Shown here piece by piece: positions 37,176 to 46,738 of a stretch of DNA of 64,000 nt. The notes below the pieces were generated by a model. The model did not search any database. It saw nothing but the letters and a program-made list of their open reading frames with translations, and was not told the origin of the DNA. Source of the DNA: Oscillospiraceae bacterium (lineage in GTDB: Bacteria > Bacillota > Clostridia > Christensenellales > QALW01); assembly GCA_022009755.1 (NCBI GenBank), contig CP091722.1, forward strand, positions 2,054,001-2,118,000, given 5' to 3'. Position 1 is the stretch's first letter, and each line of letters begins with the position of its first letter. A program made the position numbers and the translations under genes.

Positions 37176-38201
37176 ATGGCGATAAGCTACAAGGATGCCG
37201 GAGTGGATGTGGAAAGAGGCTATGAGGCGGTAAGGCTCATGAAGGAGCATGTCAAAAAAACCATGTGCGCAAATGTGCTTGGGGATCTGGGCAGCTTCGG
37301 AGGCTTTTACGAGCTGAACGGAGAGGACTGCGCAGAGCCGGTGCTGGTGGCGGGCACTGACGGCGTGGGTACTAAGCTCAAATACGCAATAGTGCTTGAC
37401 AAGCATGATACAATCGGCATTGATGCCGTTGCAATGTGCGTAAACGATATAGTCTGTCAGGGCGCGCGGCCGCTGTTTTTCCTTGATTATATAGCCTCCG
37501 GGCATATTGATCCGGCAAAAACCGCACAGATAGTAAAGGGCGTAGCCGAGGGCTGCGTGCAGGCGGGCTGCGCGCTTATAGGCGGAGAAACGGCGGAAAT
37601 GCCCGGTTTTTATGCGGATGGGGATTATGACATTGCGGGCTTTTCCGTGGGCGTTGTGCAGAAAAGTCGGGTGATTAACGGCAAGAGCATCAAAGCGGGG
37701 GATGTGCTGGTGGGGCTTGCGTCAAGCGGCGTGCACAGCAACGGCTTTTCCCTTGTGCGCAGGCTGTGCACAACGGATAAAGAAACGCTGCTCAAATACA
37801 GCCCGGAGCTTGGCGCGGGCTTGGGAGAAACGCTGCTTACCCCCACAAGAATATATGTGCGCCCCGTGCTTGAGCTTATCAAAAAATACGAGATAAAGGG
37901 TATTGCTCATATCACCGGCGGAGGCTTTATAGAGAATATTCCGCGCATACTGCCGGAGGGCCTCGGCGTGCGCATAAGCTTGGGCAGTTGGGAGAGCTTG
38001 CCGGTATTTGATATGCTTGCGCGCCTTTCCGGGCTGGAAACGCAGCAGCTTTACAACACCTTCAACATGGGCATCGGAATGGTTATGGCGGTGGAGCCGG
38101 CCTTGGCGGACAGTGTGACGGCAAAAGCCAAAGAGCTGGGCGAAAAGGCGTACATAATAGGCGAGGTTATACAGGGCGAGGGAGTGAAGCTGGACAAATG
38201 A
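37176..38201 (+). CDS. purM: Phosphoribosylformylglycinamidine cyclo-ligase
   Basis: AIR synthetase, ATP-dependent ring closure of FGAM, cytoplasmic. At 341 residues it has normal family length. Motifs: AISYKDAGVDVERGYEAV at the start, GTDGVGTKLKYA, the metal-binding CVNDIVCQGARPLFFLDY, GGETAEMPGFY and GGGFIENIPRILPEG. ATG 37176 follows AAAGGCGG. The stop overlaps the purN start by 4 bases (ATGA), indicating translational coupling. Confidence 0.95.
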   Translation: MAISYKDAGVDVERGYEAVRLMKEHVKKTMCANVLGDLGSFGGFYELNGEDCAEPVLVAGTDGVGTKLKYAIVLDKHDTIGIDAVAMCVNDIVCQGARPLFFLDYIASGHIDPAKTAQIVKGVAEGCVQAGCALIGGETAEMPGFYADGDYDIAGFSVGVVQKSRVINGKSIKAGDVLVGLASSGVHSNGFSLVRRLCTTDKETLLKYSPELGAGLGETLLTPTRIYVRPVLELIKKYEIKGIAHITGGGFIENIPRILPEGLGVRISLGSWESLPVFDMLARLSGLETQQLYNTFNMGIGMVMAVEPALADSVTAKAKELGEKAYIIGEVIQGEGVKLDK

Positions 38202-38815
38202 CGGATATTGCGGTATTTGTCTCCGGCGGCGGCTCCAATATGCAGGCGCTGCTGGACACAATAGAGGACGGAAAGATAAAAGGGCGCGTGCGGCTTGTGC
38301 TTTCAAGCACTGATAAAGCCTATGCGCTGCAGCGAGCGCACGCGGCGGGCATAAGGACGCTGGTGCTGCCCAAAGAGCCCAAAGAGCGGGAGAGGGTAAC
38401 GCTGGAGGAGTTAAGGGAGAACGGCATATCCCTTTGCGTTCTGGCCGGATATCTGGGGATCATATCGCCCGAGGTGGTTCGGGAATATGAAAACAGGATA
38501 ATAAACATACATCCCTCCCTTATACCTTCCTTTTGCGGCAAGGGCTACTACGGGCATTTTGTGCATGAGGCGGTGCTGGAATACGGAGCCAAGGTTAGCG
38601 GCTGCACCACGCATTTTGTTGCCCAAGGGATAGATACGGGCCCCATTATAATGCAGCGCGCAGTATATGTTAAGCAGGAGGATACCCCACAGACGCTGGC
38701 GGACAGGATACTTGAGCAGGAGCACATTATTCTGCCGGAGAGCGTAAGGCTGTTCTGCGAAGGAGCCATAGAGGTAAACGGACGGAAAGTAATCATAAAG
38801 GAGAGAAAAGAATGA
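38198..38815 (+). CDS. purN: Phosphoribosylglycinamide formyltransferase
   Basis: GAR transformylase using 10-formyl-THF. 205 residues with VSGGGSNMQALLD, the catalytic INIHPSLIPSF (Asn and His), the folate loop and GCTTHFVAQGIDTGPIIMQ (Asp). It overlaps purM upstream and purH downstream by 4 bases each, the core of the operon. Confidence 0.95.
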   Translation: MTDIAVFVSGGGSNMQALLDTIEDGKIKGRVRLVLSSTDKAYALQRAHAAGIRTLVLPKEPKERERVTLEELRENGISLCVLAGYLGIISPEVVREYENRIINIHPSLIPSFCGKGYYGHFVHEAVLEYGAKVSGCTTHFVAQGIDTGPIIMQRAVYVKQEDTPQTLADRILEQEHIILPESVRLFCEGAIEVNGRKVIIKERKE

Positions 38816-40352
38816 AAAAAAGAGCATTGATAAGCGTATCGGATAAGACGGGCATAACGGAGTTTGCTTCAGAGCTTGTAAAACTCGGGTATGAGCTGAT
38901 CTCCACCGGCGGAACCTACCGGGTGCTCAAGGCGGCCGGCCTTGAGGTTATGCAGATAGATGAGCTTACCGGCTTCCCGGAGTGCCTGGACGGCAGGGTG
39001 AAAACGCTGCACCCGGCGGTTCATGCGGGCATTCTGGCAATGAGGGATAACCCGGAGCATATGGCTACCCTTGAAAGCTTGGGAATAAACACAATAGATA
39101 TCATTGCGGTAAACCTTTATCCGTTTAAGCAGACGATACTCAAGCCGGGGGTAACGCTGGCCGAGGCTATTGAAAACATTGATATCGGCGGGCCGACCAT
39201 GATCCGCGCGGCGGCAAAGAATTATAAGGATGTAGCCGTGGTGGTAAACCCGGAGGACTATGCCGTTGTTATAAACGAGCTTAAGGAAAACGGCGAGGTT
39301 TCCCTCAAGACAAAGCTGTATCTTTGTTACAGCGTGTTTGAGCATACGGCGGCGTATGACGCGCTTATCACCCAATATCTGCGCACTCAGACCGGGGTCG
39401 AGGGCTTCCGCAGCAGCTTTACCCCCACATTCGAGCTGGTGCAGCAGATGCGCTACGGCGAAAACCCTGCGCAGCGGGCGGCATTCTATAAGGAAATCGG
39501 TTCCTGCCGCGGCGCGCTGCCTTCCGCCGTGCAGCTGCACGGCAAGGAGCTTTCCTTTAACAACATAAACGACACCGACGGCGCACTGGGTCTGCTTAAG
39601 GAGTTCAGCGCCCCTACGGTGGTGGCGGTAAGCACGCAAACCCCTGCGGCGTGGGCAGCGCTTTGTGCATAAGCGAAGCCTTCAAAAAGGCGTATGAGTC
39701 CGATCCCGTATCGGTGTTCGGCGGAATAATCGCCGCCAACAGGGAAATTGACCGGGCTACCGCGGAGCAGATATCAAAAATATTCATTGAAATCGTGGCG
39801 GCGCCGGGCTTTACCGATGAGGCGCTGGAAATACTCACTCAAAAGAAAAATATCCGTCTGCTGCGCATTGACGGCATAAGTGAGCCGTGCGTAAGCACAT
39901 ATACGGCAAAAAAAGTGGACGGCGGCCTGCTGGTTCAGGAGCCGGACAGCCTGCTGCTTGACGAAAGCGAGCTTAAGGTGGTAACCAAGCGCGCCCCCTC
40001 AGAGCAGGAAATGAAGGACATGCTCTTTGCCTGGAAAATCGTCAAGCATGTAAAATCCAACGGCATTGCAATAGCCAAGGACGGACAGTCCTACGGCATG
40101 GGAGTGGGACAGGTTAGCCGCATATGGGCGGCGCAGCAGGCCATTGAGCACAGCCTTAAGCCCTGCACGGGGGCGGCCATGGCGTCGGATGCGTTTTTCC
40201 CGTTCCCGGACTGCGTTGAGGCGGCGGCCAAGGCAGGAATAAGCTGCATAATCCAGCCCGGCGGATCAAAGAACGATCAGCTCTCCGTTGAGGAAGCGGA
40301 CAAACACGGAATTGCCATGGTGTTTACCGGATGCAGGCATTTCCGTCATTGA
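38812..40352 (+). CDS. purH: Bifunctional AICAR transformylase/IMP cyclohydrolase (one homopolymer frameshift)
   Basis: It catalyses the last two steps to IMP. The N-terminal MGS-like cyclohydrolase domain: SVSDKTGITEFASELVKLG, STGGTYRVLK, GRVKTLHPAVHAG. The C-terminal transformylase has KHANPCGVGSA, YGMGVGQVSR and the end MVFTGCRHFRH. The frame is broken at A2 39630-39631: as written VSTQTPAAWAA, with A3 VKHANPCGVGSA, the family's active-site Lys-His motif. About 513 residues after repair, the normal length. This repair is essentially certain. Confidence 0.93.
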
Positions 40353-40374
40353 TTAAAAAACAGCGGTGAAAAAT

Positions 40375-41630
40375 ATGAAAATACTTGTTGTGGGCGGCGG
40401 CGGCCGCGAGCATGCTATTGTGTGGAAGCTGGCGCAGAGCCGGCATAAGCCGGAGCTTTTCTGCGCTCCCGGCAACGGCGGCATTGCAAAAATTGCAAAG
40501 TGCATACCCATAAAGGCGACGGATATCGACGCCATGGTGGATTTTGCGGTAAAAAACGATATCGATCTTACGGTCGTGGCCCCGGATGATCCGCTGGCAA
40601 TGGGAATGGTGGACGCTTTGCAGGCGGCGGGCAAGCGGGCCTTCGGGCCCACCGCAGCCGCAGCGCTCATTGAGGCCAGCAAGGGCTTTTCCAAGCAGCT
40701 TATGAAAAAATACGGTATTCCCACGGCGGATTATCGAATTTTTGATAATTATGCGGCGGCGGACGAATATCTTAAAAGCGCGCCGATGCCCATTGTGATA
40801 AAGGCGGACGGCCTTGCTTTGGGCAAGGGAGTTATAATCGCCGAGAATTATTCTCAGGCATCGGCGGCGGCCAAGGATATGCTGGAGGGCGGAGCCTTCG
40901 GCGGGGCCGGCAGCACAATAGTTATAGAGGAATATATGACGGGCCCGGAAATGTCCATGCTGTGCTTTACGGACGGCAAAACCGTGGTGCCCATGGTTAC
41001 CGCGCAGGATCATAAAGGGCGCTTGATAACGATATGGGGCTTAATACCGGCGGCATGGGCGCCTTCAGCCCCAGTATGCAGTATGACAGCAGCAATGATA
41101 AATGGCTTATGGACAATGTGCTGCTGCCTACCGTCAGAGCCATGGAAAAAGAGGGGCGTCCGTTTAAGGGAGTGCTGTATTTCGGGCTGATGCTTACAAA
41201 AAACGGCATAAAGGTGCTGGAATACAATGCGCGCTTCGGCGACCCGGAAACGCAGGCGGTGCTGCCGCGGCTTAAAAGCGATCTTGTTGATATCTTTGAA
41301 GCGATTATTGATGAGCGATTGGACGAAGTAAAAATAAGCTGGAGCGATAAGGCGGCGGTGTGCGTTGTGCTGGCTTCGGGCGGATATCCCGAAAAGTATG
41401 AAACCGGCTTTGAAATATCCGGCATTGAGCAGGCGGAAAAGACGGGGGCACTGGTGTTTCATGCCGGCACGACAATAAGGGACGGCCGCACGGTAACCTC
41501 CGGCGGACGGGTGCTCGGCGTTACGGCGCTGGGGGACAGCGTTCAGCAGGCCCGCAGGCTTGCATATGCCGCAGCAGAAAAGATCAATTTCCAAAACAAG
41601 CATATGCGCTTTGATATCGGAGTAAAATAG
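40375..41630 (+). CDS. purD: Phosphoribosylamine--glycine ligase (one homopolymer frameshift)
   Basis: GAR synthetase, ATP-grasp fold, joins PRA and glycine. It starts MKILVVGGGGREHAIVWKLA and has GPTAAAALIEASKGFSK, IKADGLALGKGV and, after repair, QDHKRALDNDMGLNTGGMGAF, then EYNARFGDPETQAVLPRL. The break is at A3 41014-41016 (A4 restores). About 418 residues, normal. Last gene of the operon. ATG 40375 is chosen over the slightly earlier GTG 40366 because family members begin with MKILVVG. Confidence 0.93.
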
Positions 41631-41639
41631 CATCTTAAA

Positions 41640-41662
41640 CCCGCCCGGCATCCGCCGGGCGA
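41640..41662 (+). terminator. Terminator of the pur operon
   Basis: CGCCCGGCATCCGCCGGGCG followed by ATTTT, 10 bases after the purD stop. Confidence 0.65.
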
Positions 41663-41738
41663 TTTTAAGATAAAGCACAGCCGTTGGGATTGAAAAATAA
41701 AAGGCATTAAACTTTTTTCATCACTCTAAAAAAAGCAG

Positions 41739-41767
41739 TTGACAAACAGGTATTTATTGAATATAAT
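41739..41767 (+). promoter_or_regulatory. Promoter of the tRNA operon
   Basis: Consensus TTGACA, 17 bases, TATAAT, 41 bases before the first tRNA. Confidence 0.85.
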
Positions 41768-41808
41768 ACAGAAGTCGCAGCGGATAAGATAATCCAAAGC
41801 GCTTAAGT

Positions 41809-41884
41809 GGGAGCATAGCTCAGCTGGGAGAGCATCTGCCTTACAAGCAGAGGGTCATAGGTTCGAGCCCTATTGTTCCCACCA
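41809..41884 (+). tRNA. tRNA-Val (anticodon TAC)
   Basis: 76 nt with encoded CCA. Acceptor GGGAGCA/TGTTCCC, anticodon loop CTTACAA, T-loop GTTCGAG. First of five tRNAs in one operon. Confidence 0.95.
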
Positions 41885-41892
41885 TTCTTTTT

Positions 41893-41969
41893 GGTCCGGT
41901 AGCTCAGTTGGTTAGAGCGCTAGCCTGTCACGCTAGAGGTCGAGGGTTCGAGCCCCTTCCGGATCGCCA
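41893..41969 (+). tRNA. tRNA-Asp (anticodon GTC)
   Basis: 77 nt with encoded CCA. Acceptor GGTCCGG/CCGGATC (one G-U pair), anticodon loop CTGTCAC. Confidence 0.95.
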
Positions 41970-42045
41970 GCCTTTGTAGCTCAGTCGGTAGAGCAGGGGA
42001 CTGAAAATCCCCGTGTCGGTGGTTCGATTCCGCCCGAAGGCACCA
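41970..42045 (+). tRNA. tRNA-Phe (anticodon GAA)
   Basis: 76 nt with encoded CCA, beginning immediately after the CCA of tRNA-Asp. Anticodon loop CTGAAAA within a GGGGA/TCCCC stem. Confidence 0.95.
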
Positions 42046-42048
42046 TTT

Positions 42049-42123
42049 GCGGGAGTGGCTCAGTGGTAGAGCGTCGCCTTGCCATGGCGAATGTCGCGAG
42101 TTCGAATCTCGTCTTCCGCTCCA
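42049..42123 (+). tRNA. tRNA-Gly (anticodon GCC)
   Basis: 75 nt with encoded CCA. Anticodon loop TTGCCAT, acceptor GCGGGAG/CTTCCGC. Confidence 0.95.
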
Positions 42124-42125
42124 AC

Positions 42126-42200
42126 GGCGCCATAGCCAAGTGGTAAGGCACAGGTCTGCAAAACCTCTACTCCCCAGTTCAAATCTGGGTGGCGCCTCCA
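42126..42200 (+). tRNA. tRNA-Cys (anticodon GCA)
   Basis: 75 nt with encoded CCA. Acceptor GGCGCCA/TGGCGCC, anticodon loop CTGCAAA. Confidence 0.95.
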
Positions 42201-42203
42201 GAA

Positions 42204-42233
42204 AAAAAGCACTTGCAATCGCAAGTGCTTTTT
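42204..42233. terminator. Terminator of the tRNA operon
   Basis: AAAAAGCACTTGC, loop AATC, GCAAGTGCTTTTT: a perfect 13-bp stem, 3 bases after the last tRNA. Confidence 0.9.
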
Positions 42234-42291
42234 CAATTTTTCATAGTTTTGCCGCGCGCTCACCGCCCTTTTTTGCATGCGGCAGGGGCGG

Positions 42292-43710
42292 TCAGTCAAG
42301 ATAAATACAGCGGATAATATCTTCGGCGGTAACGCTGTCGCGCCCGTACAGCGTGCCCGCGCGGTGCCCGGCGGCATTGTGAATCAGTGCCGCTGCGGGG
42401 ATTTGCCCTCCGCGCGCAAGCACGGCTGCGCATATACCGGCAAGGCAGTCGCCGCTGCCGGCGGTGGCCAGTGCGGGCGTGGGGGAGTTGAGTATCCACA
42501 CTCCGTCTGAAACGATTACGCTGTACCAGCTTTTAAGTATCACATCGCAATAATATTTCCGGCTTATGTGAAGCGCCGCCGCGACGGGGTTTGCTTCAAT
42601 TGCCGCAGTATCCGCAAAAAGGGCGGGGTCGTCGATAAGATGCAAAGCCTCGCCTATGTGCGGGGTGAGTACGCAGCGAAGGCCGCGTTCTTTTCTTTTT
42701 TTCAGCATATCGCGTGCGGAGTGCAGCGCCCACAGCGCGTCCGCATCCAGCACAAGGGGCAGCTCGCTTTGAAGAAGCATGCGGGCGGTGTCCGCCGTAT
42801 GCTCCGTGCGGCCCGCGCCCATTCCGAAGGCCGCAGCGTCCAGCCCGCGTAAAGCGTCATTGTCCGGCTCGCAGGGCATAAGCAGAAGGTGCGGGCTGCG
42901 GGCGGCATAATAGGGAAGGGGGGAAAGAATGCGCACCTTGCCCGCCCCCGCCTTTGCCGCCGCTTCCGCGCTCAGCATGGCCGCGCCCTCCATACCGGCG
43001 CAGCCCCCTATTATACCCACCGCACCGAAGCTGTTTTTGTGGCCGTACGGGCTTTTGCGCGGCAGAAAGGTGCGAAGATCGCCATGCTCAATAAGCTGCG
43101 CTTCCGCTCTTACGCCCGGAATCAGCGCGTCAATTGCCGCCGGGGCTCCGCAGGCGGCGGCAGGGGTTCCGCAGGCGCAGGCAAGCTTTACCGCCTGCAC
43201 TCCTATGGTTATATCGGGATGCACCTTAAACTCGCTGCCCAGCCCGCTGGGCACATCGGCGGAAAAAACAACGGCGCCCTTTTCATGAAGGCAGTTTATG
43301 AATTCTATTGCTTCTTTTTCCCGTCCCTCTGCAATGCCGTGAAAGCCGATGCCGAATATTGCGTCCAGCACCGCGTCGGCGGGGGAAAGGCCGCCAAAAA
43401 GCTCCCGACACTGCTCCATGCAAAAGGCGGCGGGAGCGCTTTTTTTGCCGGCATCCCCCACAAAGACCACGCGGACATCCAGCCCGGCTTTTTTCAAAAC
43501 GGCGGCGGCCGCCATGCCGTCAGCGCCGTTGTTGCCCTGCCCGCATACGGCAAGCAGACTTTTTTTATTGCGCATAAGCGGGGAAGCAAGAATATACTCC
43601 GCCATTTTTTCTCCCACCGTAAGCACGGTCCGCAAAACATCGGCACTGCCGAAATATTCCGTTTCCGCGCGGCGTATCTCGCTTACAGAGGCAACAGGCA
43701 GCATGGTCAT
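42292..43710 (-). CDS. nnr: Bifunctional NAD(P)H-hydrate repair enzyme (epimerase plus ADP-dependent dehydratase)
   Basis: It repairs hydrated NADH/NADPH. 472 residues. The N-terminal epimerase (YjeF_N) domain to about residue 200 has VCGQGNNGADGMAAAAVL and FSADVPSGLGSE. The C-terminal kinase-like dehydratase domain has SFGAVGIIGGCAGMEGAAML, FGMGAGRTEHT, LVLDADALWAL, CVLTPHIGEAL and the nucleotide motif LATAGSGDCLAGICAA. The start overlaps the acpS stop (ATGA), so it is coupled to acpS; ATG 43704 is an alternative start. Confidence 0.93.
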   Translation of the reverse strand: MTMLPVASVSEIRRAETEYFGSADVLRTVLTVGEKMAEYILASPLMRNKKSLLAVCGQGNNGADGMAAAAVLKKAGLDVRVVFVGDAGKKSAPAAFCMEQCRELFGGLSPADAVLDAIFGIGFHGIAEGREKEAIEFINCLHEKGAVVFSADVPSGLGSEFKVHPDITIGVQAVKLACACGTPAAACGAPAAIDALIPGVRAEAQLIEHGDLRTFLPRKSPYGHKNSFGAVGIIGGCAGMEGAAMLSAEAAAKAGAGKVRILSPLPYYAARSPHLLLMPCEPDNDALRGLDAAAFGMGAGRTEHTADTARMLLQSELPLVLDADALWALHSARDMLKKRKERGLRCVLTPHIGEALHLIDDPALFADTAAIEANPVAAALHISRKYYCDVILKSWYSVIVSDGVWILNSPTPALATAGSGDCLAGICAAVLARGGQIPAAALIHNAAGHRAGTLYGRDSVTAEDIIRCIYLD

Positions 43711-44081
43711 TCTCTCCCTTCAATAATGCATTGGGCAACGGCGGCAAACTTCACATGAGATATGCTTATATGCACATTCGTTCCATTGAGGCTCTCAAAC
43801 AGCTCCTTTGCCTTTCCATGAAGAACAACATAGGGCTTTCCGTATTCGTTGTGAAAAATTTCTATATCCTTCCACGAAAGATGGTCAAAGCCCCGTCCCA
43901 AAGCCTTTGCCGCCGCCTCCTTAACCGAAAACATTCCCGCGGCGGTTGAGGGATTCAGCTTGTGCAGGGCAAGATATTCCCGCTCGTTTTTAGTATATAT
44001 TTTTTCAATAAAGCTTTCCCGCCGCAGCATAAGCGATATGCGCGGTATATCGATAATATCCGTTCCTATGCCCAGTATCAA
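43707..44081 (-). CDS. acpS: Holo-[acyl-carrier-protein] synthase
   Basis: It transfers 4'-phosphopantetheine from CoA to ACP. 124 residues, normal for the trimeric AcpS type: IGTDIIDIPRI (metal-binding Asp), TKNEREY, FSVKEAAAKALGRGF (metal Glu and Lys) and HISISHVKFAAVAQCI at the end. It lies upstream of nnr with a 4-base overlap, a common pairing in Firmicutes. Confidence 0.95.
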   Translation of the reverse strand: MILGIGTDIIDIPRISLMLRRESFIEKIYTKNEREYLALHKLNPSTAAGMFSVKEAAAKALGRGFDHLSWKDIEIFHNEYGKPYVVLHGKAKELFESLNGTNVHISISHVKFAAVAQCIIEGRE

Positions 44082-44111
44082 TTCAATACCTCCGATTTTT
44101 TAAGGCTCGCC

Positions 44112-44786
44112 TTACCGCCCGTGCATGCCGTCTGCGGGCTTAGAGAGCGTTGCTTCGCCGGAGGATATATGATAAACCCTCCCGCCGCAAAGCACCAAAA
44201 GCGCGCCGTCATCATCCACGCCTTTTGCTGTGCCGCTTATGCTTTTGCCGCAGCTTGTAACCGTTACGGGGATGCCCACGGTTAAAAGCAGAGGACGGTA
44301 TAGCCCCAGCAGCTCCTCCCTTTTTCCTTCCTCTGTAAGCGTCAGGGTGTGCTCCAGCGCGCAAATAACGCGCTTAAACAGCCCGTCCGCGCTGCCGCCG
44401 GTGCAGGCGGAGCCTTCAATGGGAGCGCAGACAACATTTATTCCTATACCGATTATTATATCCATATTTTCGCTGTTGCTGGCGCAAAGTATCCCGCACA
44501 CCTTTTTTCCGTTCAGTATAATATCATTGGGCCATTTTATGCCGCTGCCCGGTATGCAGGAGGCCACGGCCACGGCAGCCGCTTCGGTAACAAGGCTGCG
44601 CAGGCAGGGGTTTGGTATTTTCACCGAAAAATAAAGCCCTCCCGCCGGGGAAATAAAGCTGCGTCCCAGTCGCCCCCGCCCCGCAGTTTGCGCAAGTGCC
44701 CTCACGCAGCTGTAAACCGGCAGGCTTTTAATGTATTCGTTTGTGGAATCCACACATTCCAGAGTAACCGTATTGCAAAATTTCAT
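44112..44786 (-). CDS. birA: Biotin--[acetyl-CoA-carboxylase] ligase
   Basis: A monofunctional (no N-terminal HTH) biotin protein ligase of 224 residues. It has ECVDSTNEYIK, the adenylate loop AQTAGRGRLGRSFISPAGGLYFSV, IKWPNDIILNGKKVCGIL and IIGIGINV, then a small C-terminal SH3-like domain. Without a DNA-binding domain it cannot act as repressor. It is 30 bases upstream of acpS and likely co-transcribed with recX before it. Confidence 0.93.
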   Translation of the reverse strand: MKFCNTVTLECVDSTNEYIKSLPVYSCVRALAQTAGRGRLGRSFISPAGGLYFSVKIPNPCLRSLVTEAAAVAVASCIPGSGIKWPNDIILNGKKVCGILCASNSENMDIIIGIGINVVCAPIEGSACTGGSADGLFKRVICALEHTLTLTEEGKREELLGLYRPLLLTVGIPVTVTSCGKSISGTAKGVDDDGALLVLCGGRVYHISSGEATLSKPADGMHGR

Positions 44787-44824
44787 ATTTTCGTCCTCAG
44801 CGTAAGGGTATAATTATAACGGCA

Positions 44825-45472
44825 TCAGATATCATCACAGTACAGGTCTTCCTCCGCATCCTCTGCGGGCAGCAGCTCAAGGGTCTGCCGTATAAGCTCG
44901 GAGGAAAAACCGCGCCGGGCAAGATAGGCATAGGCGCGGGCGCGCTGCTTTGCCGCCGGCTCGCCCGTTTTTTGCGGGAAGCGCTTTAATGCGTTTGCAG
45001 CCGCCTCTTCCTCCTGCTCGGGGGATATATCATAAAGCGCCTCCTGTATCAGCGCCTCCGGGAGCCGCTTTTCGTACAGCCGCTTTTTAAGCATAAAAGG
45101 CCCTTCACCGCTTGCAAGCCCGCGCTTAACTATCTGCCCAGCCAAGGCCGCATCGTCAATGTAGCCCAGCTCCTCCATGCGCTTAACGGCGGCCTGCGCG
45201 GCCTTTTCGGGGAAGTCCGAAAGCCGGGCAAGAAATTCGCTGCGGCTTTTGGCATTTGTGCGCGAGGCATAATCCAGCGCGGCGTTAAGCGCAGCCGGAT
45301 ATGCGTCGGCGGCGGAAATGTCATTAAGCTCCCGGGGCGAAAGCTCCCTGCCAGGAGCCAGCCCGAAATCCGCCGCCGTTTGTACGCAGAGCCCGCAGCG
45401 GAATTCACCGTCGATATAAAGATTCACCCGTTCCGGGTCGTGCTTTTGTGCCGTAACAGCGGTTATGCGCAT
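44825..45472 (-). CDS. recX: Regulatory protein RecX
   Basis: It inhibits RecA filaments. 215 residues in three-helix repeats: ALDYASRTNAKSRSEFLARL, MEELGYIDDAALAGQIVKR, KKRLYEKRLPEALIQEAL, then RARAYAYLARRGFSSELIRQTL. The G-Y-I-DD-x-A motif is diagnostic. First gene of the minus-strand group recX-birA-acpS-nnr. Confidence 0.9.
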   Translation of the reverse strand: MRITAVTAQKHDPERVNLYIDGEFRCGLCVQTAADFGLAPGRELSPRELNDISAADAYPAALNAALDYASRTNAKSRSEFLARLSDFPEKAAQAAVKRMEELGYIDDAALAGQIVKRGLASGEGPFMLKKRLYEKRLPEALIQEALYDISPEQEEEAAANALKRFPQKTGEPAAKQRARAYAYLARRGFSSELIRQTLELLPAEDAEEDLYCDDI

Positions 45473-45639
45473 TTTTCCCCCGTATTTTTAATCATTTTTG
45501 CTTTTTTAATGCCGATTTTTATACAGAAAATCATACTTCCTACGCTATTATACAGCATACACGCGCTTTTTCGTAATATTTTTGCATAATAATTAACAGA
45601 AAATTTACGCCAAACCGCATCGTGGCGCCCGCCCTTGCC

Positions 45640-45668
45640 TTGACTTTATATCCGTTTTGGGCTAAAAT
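45640..45668 (+). promoter_or_regulatory. Promoter of the cyclophilin lipoprotein gene
   Basis: TTGACT, 17 bases, TAAAAT, 32 bases before the start. Confidence 0.7.
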
Positions 45669-45699
45669 CAACGCATAATTACAATTCGGAGGGATAGGT

Positions 45700-46464
45700 T
45701 TGAAAAAACATCTGATTATTTGCGCCGCTGTAATGCTTGCAATGCTTTGGGCGGGGTGTACGCCCGCAGCGACGGAATCACCTTCTCAGTCCGCAGGCGT
45801 CGGTTCCGGCACTGCAAATTCGGAAAGCTTCGCGGGCGACAGGAAGGATACGGGTATAAAGCTTACCGACGGCTCTCTGAGTAGTGTGGAGGAAAACGGT
45901 ATGGAACATCCCATAGCAAAAATCGTGCTGGAAAACGGCGGCGAGGTGGAGCTGGAGCTCTATCCCGAAAAGGCCCCGGAAACGGTGGCGAATTTCATCT
46001 ATCTTGCAAATGACAAAAAGCTCTACGACGGTCTGACCTTTCACCGCATAATCGACGGCTTCATGGTTCAGGGCGGAGACCCCAACGGCGACGGCACGGG
46101 CGGCCCGGGCTACAATATCAAGGGCGAATTTGCTGCCAACGGCTTTTCGCAGAACGATATAAGCCACAAAACCGGAGTTATCTCCATGGCGCGCCGGTCC
46201 TTCCCCATGGACAGCGCAGGCTCTCAGTTCTTTATCTGTGTGGACGATGCCGAGTTCCTGGACGGACAGTATGCCGCCTTCGGCAAGGTCATAACGGGGC
46301 TGGATACGGTTTTGGAGCTGGGCAAGGTGCCCACCTATGGCGGGAATTCCGGCACGCCGAAGCAGCGCCAGGGCATAAAGAGTATACGAGTGGATACAAG
46401 AGGCAAGGTCTACGATAAGCCCAAGGACGCAAAAATAATCGGGAATGCATTAAATAAAGCATAA
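45700..46464 (+). CDS. Cyclophilin-type peptidyl-prolyl isomerase lipoprotein
   Basis: Exported foldase anchored to the membrane. TTG 45700 follows GGAGGGA. The signal peptide ends at lipobox WAGC, followed by a Ser/Thr-rich linker. The cyclophilin domain (about residues 75-240) shows ELYPEKAPETVANFIYLA, FHRIIDGFMVQGGDPNGDGTG (active-site Arg, Phe, Met, Gln), GVISMARRSFPMDSAGSQFFI and AAFGKVITGLD. 254 residues. It probably assists folding of secreted proteins. A weak GGGGCGGC / GCCGCCC stem after the stop may terminate it. Confidence 0.92.
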   Translation: MKKHLIICAAVMLAMLWAGCTPAATESPSQSAGVGSGTANSESFAGDRKDTGIKLTDGSLSSVEENGMEHPIAKIVLENGGEVELELYPEKAPETVANFIYLANDKKLYDGLTFHRIIDGFMVQGGDPNGDGTGGPGYNIKGEFAANGFSQNDISHKTGVISMARRSFPMDSAGSQFFICVDDAEFLDGQYAAFGKVITGLDTVLELGKVPTYGGNSGTPKQRQGIKSIRVDTRGKVYDKPKDAKIIGNALNKA

Positions 46465-46578
46465 TAGGGGCGGCGCCGCGGCCGCCCTTATATTTATTCC
46501 CGGCGGCGGTATGCGCTTAAAGCACGGCCGTATCCCCAAAGACCTGCGGCAAACAGAGTGGCTTATATTATAAAACCG

Positions 46579-46607
46579 TTGACAAAGCCGTGCCGTTTTA
46601 GTATAAT
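46579..46607 (+). promoter_or_regulatory. Promoter of tRNA-Val(CAC)
   Basis: TTGACA, 17 bases, TATAAT, 20 bases before the tRNA. Confidence 0.8.
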
Positions 46608-46627
46608 ACACCGTGTCAAAAGAATAT

Positions 46628-46704
46628 GGGGATATGGCTCAGCTGGTTAGAGCGCTTCGTTCACATCGAAGAAGTCGGGGGTTCGAGTCCCTCTATCCCC
46701 ACCA
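46628..46704 (+). tRNA. tRNA-Val (anticodon CAC)
   Basis: 77 nt with encoded CCA. Acceptor GGGGATA/TATCCCC, anticodon loop TTCACAT inside a CTTCG/CGAAG stem. Single-gene unit with its own promoter and terminator. Confidence 0.93.
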
Positions 46705-46738
46705 AAAACCTTCTCGGACGAAGTTCGGGAAGGTTTTT
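46704..46738 (+). terminator. Terminator of tRNA-Val(CAC)
   Basis: AAAAACCTTC ... GAAGGTTTTT directly after the CCA. Confidence 0.85.

Noticed and set aside
42047..42377. Open frames on both strands over the tRNA cluster
   Set aside because: They translate tRNA-Gly and tRNA-Cys sequence and have no coding character.
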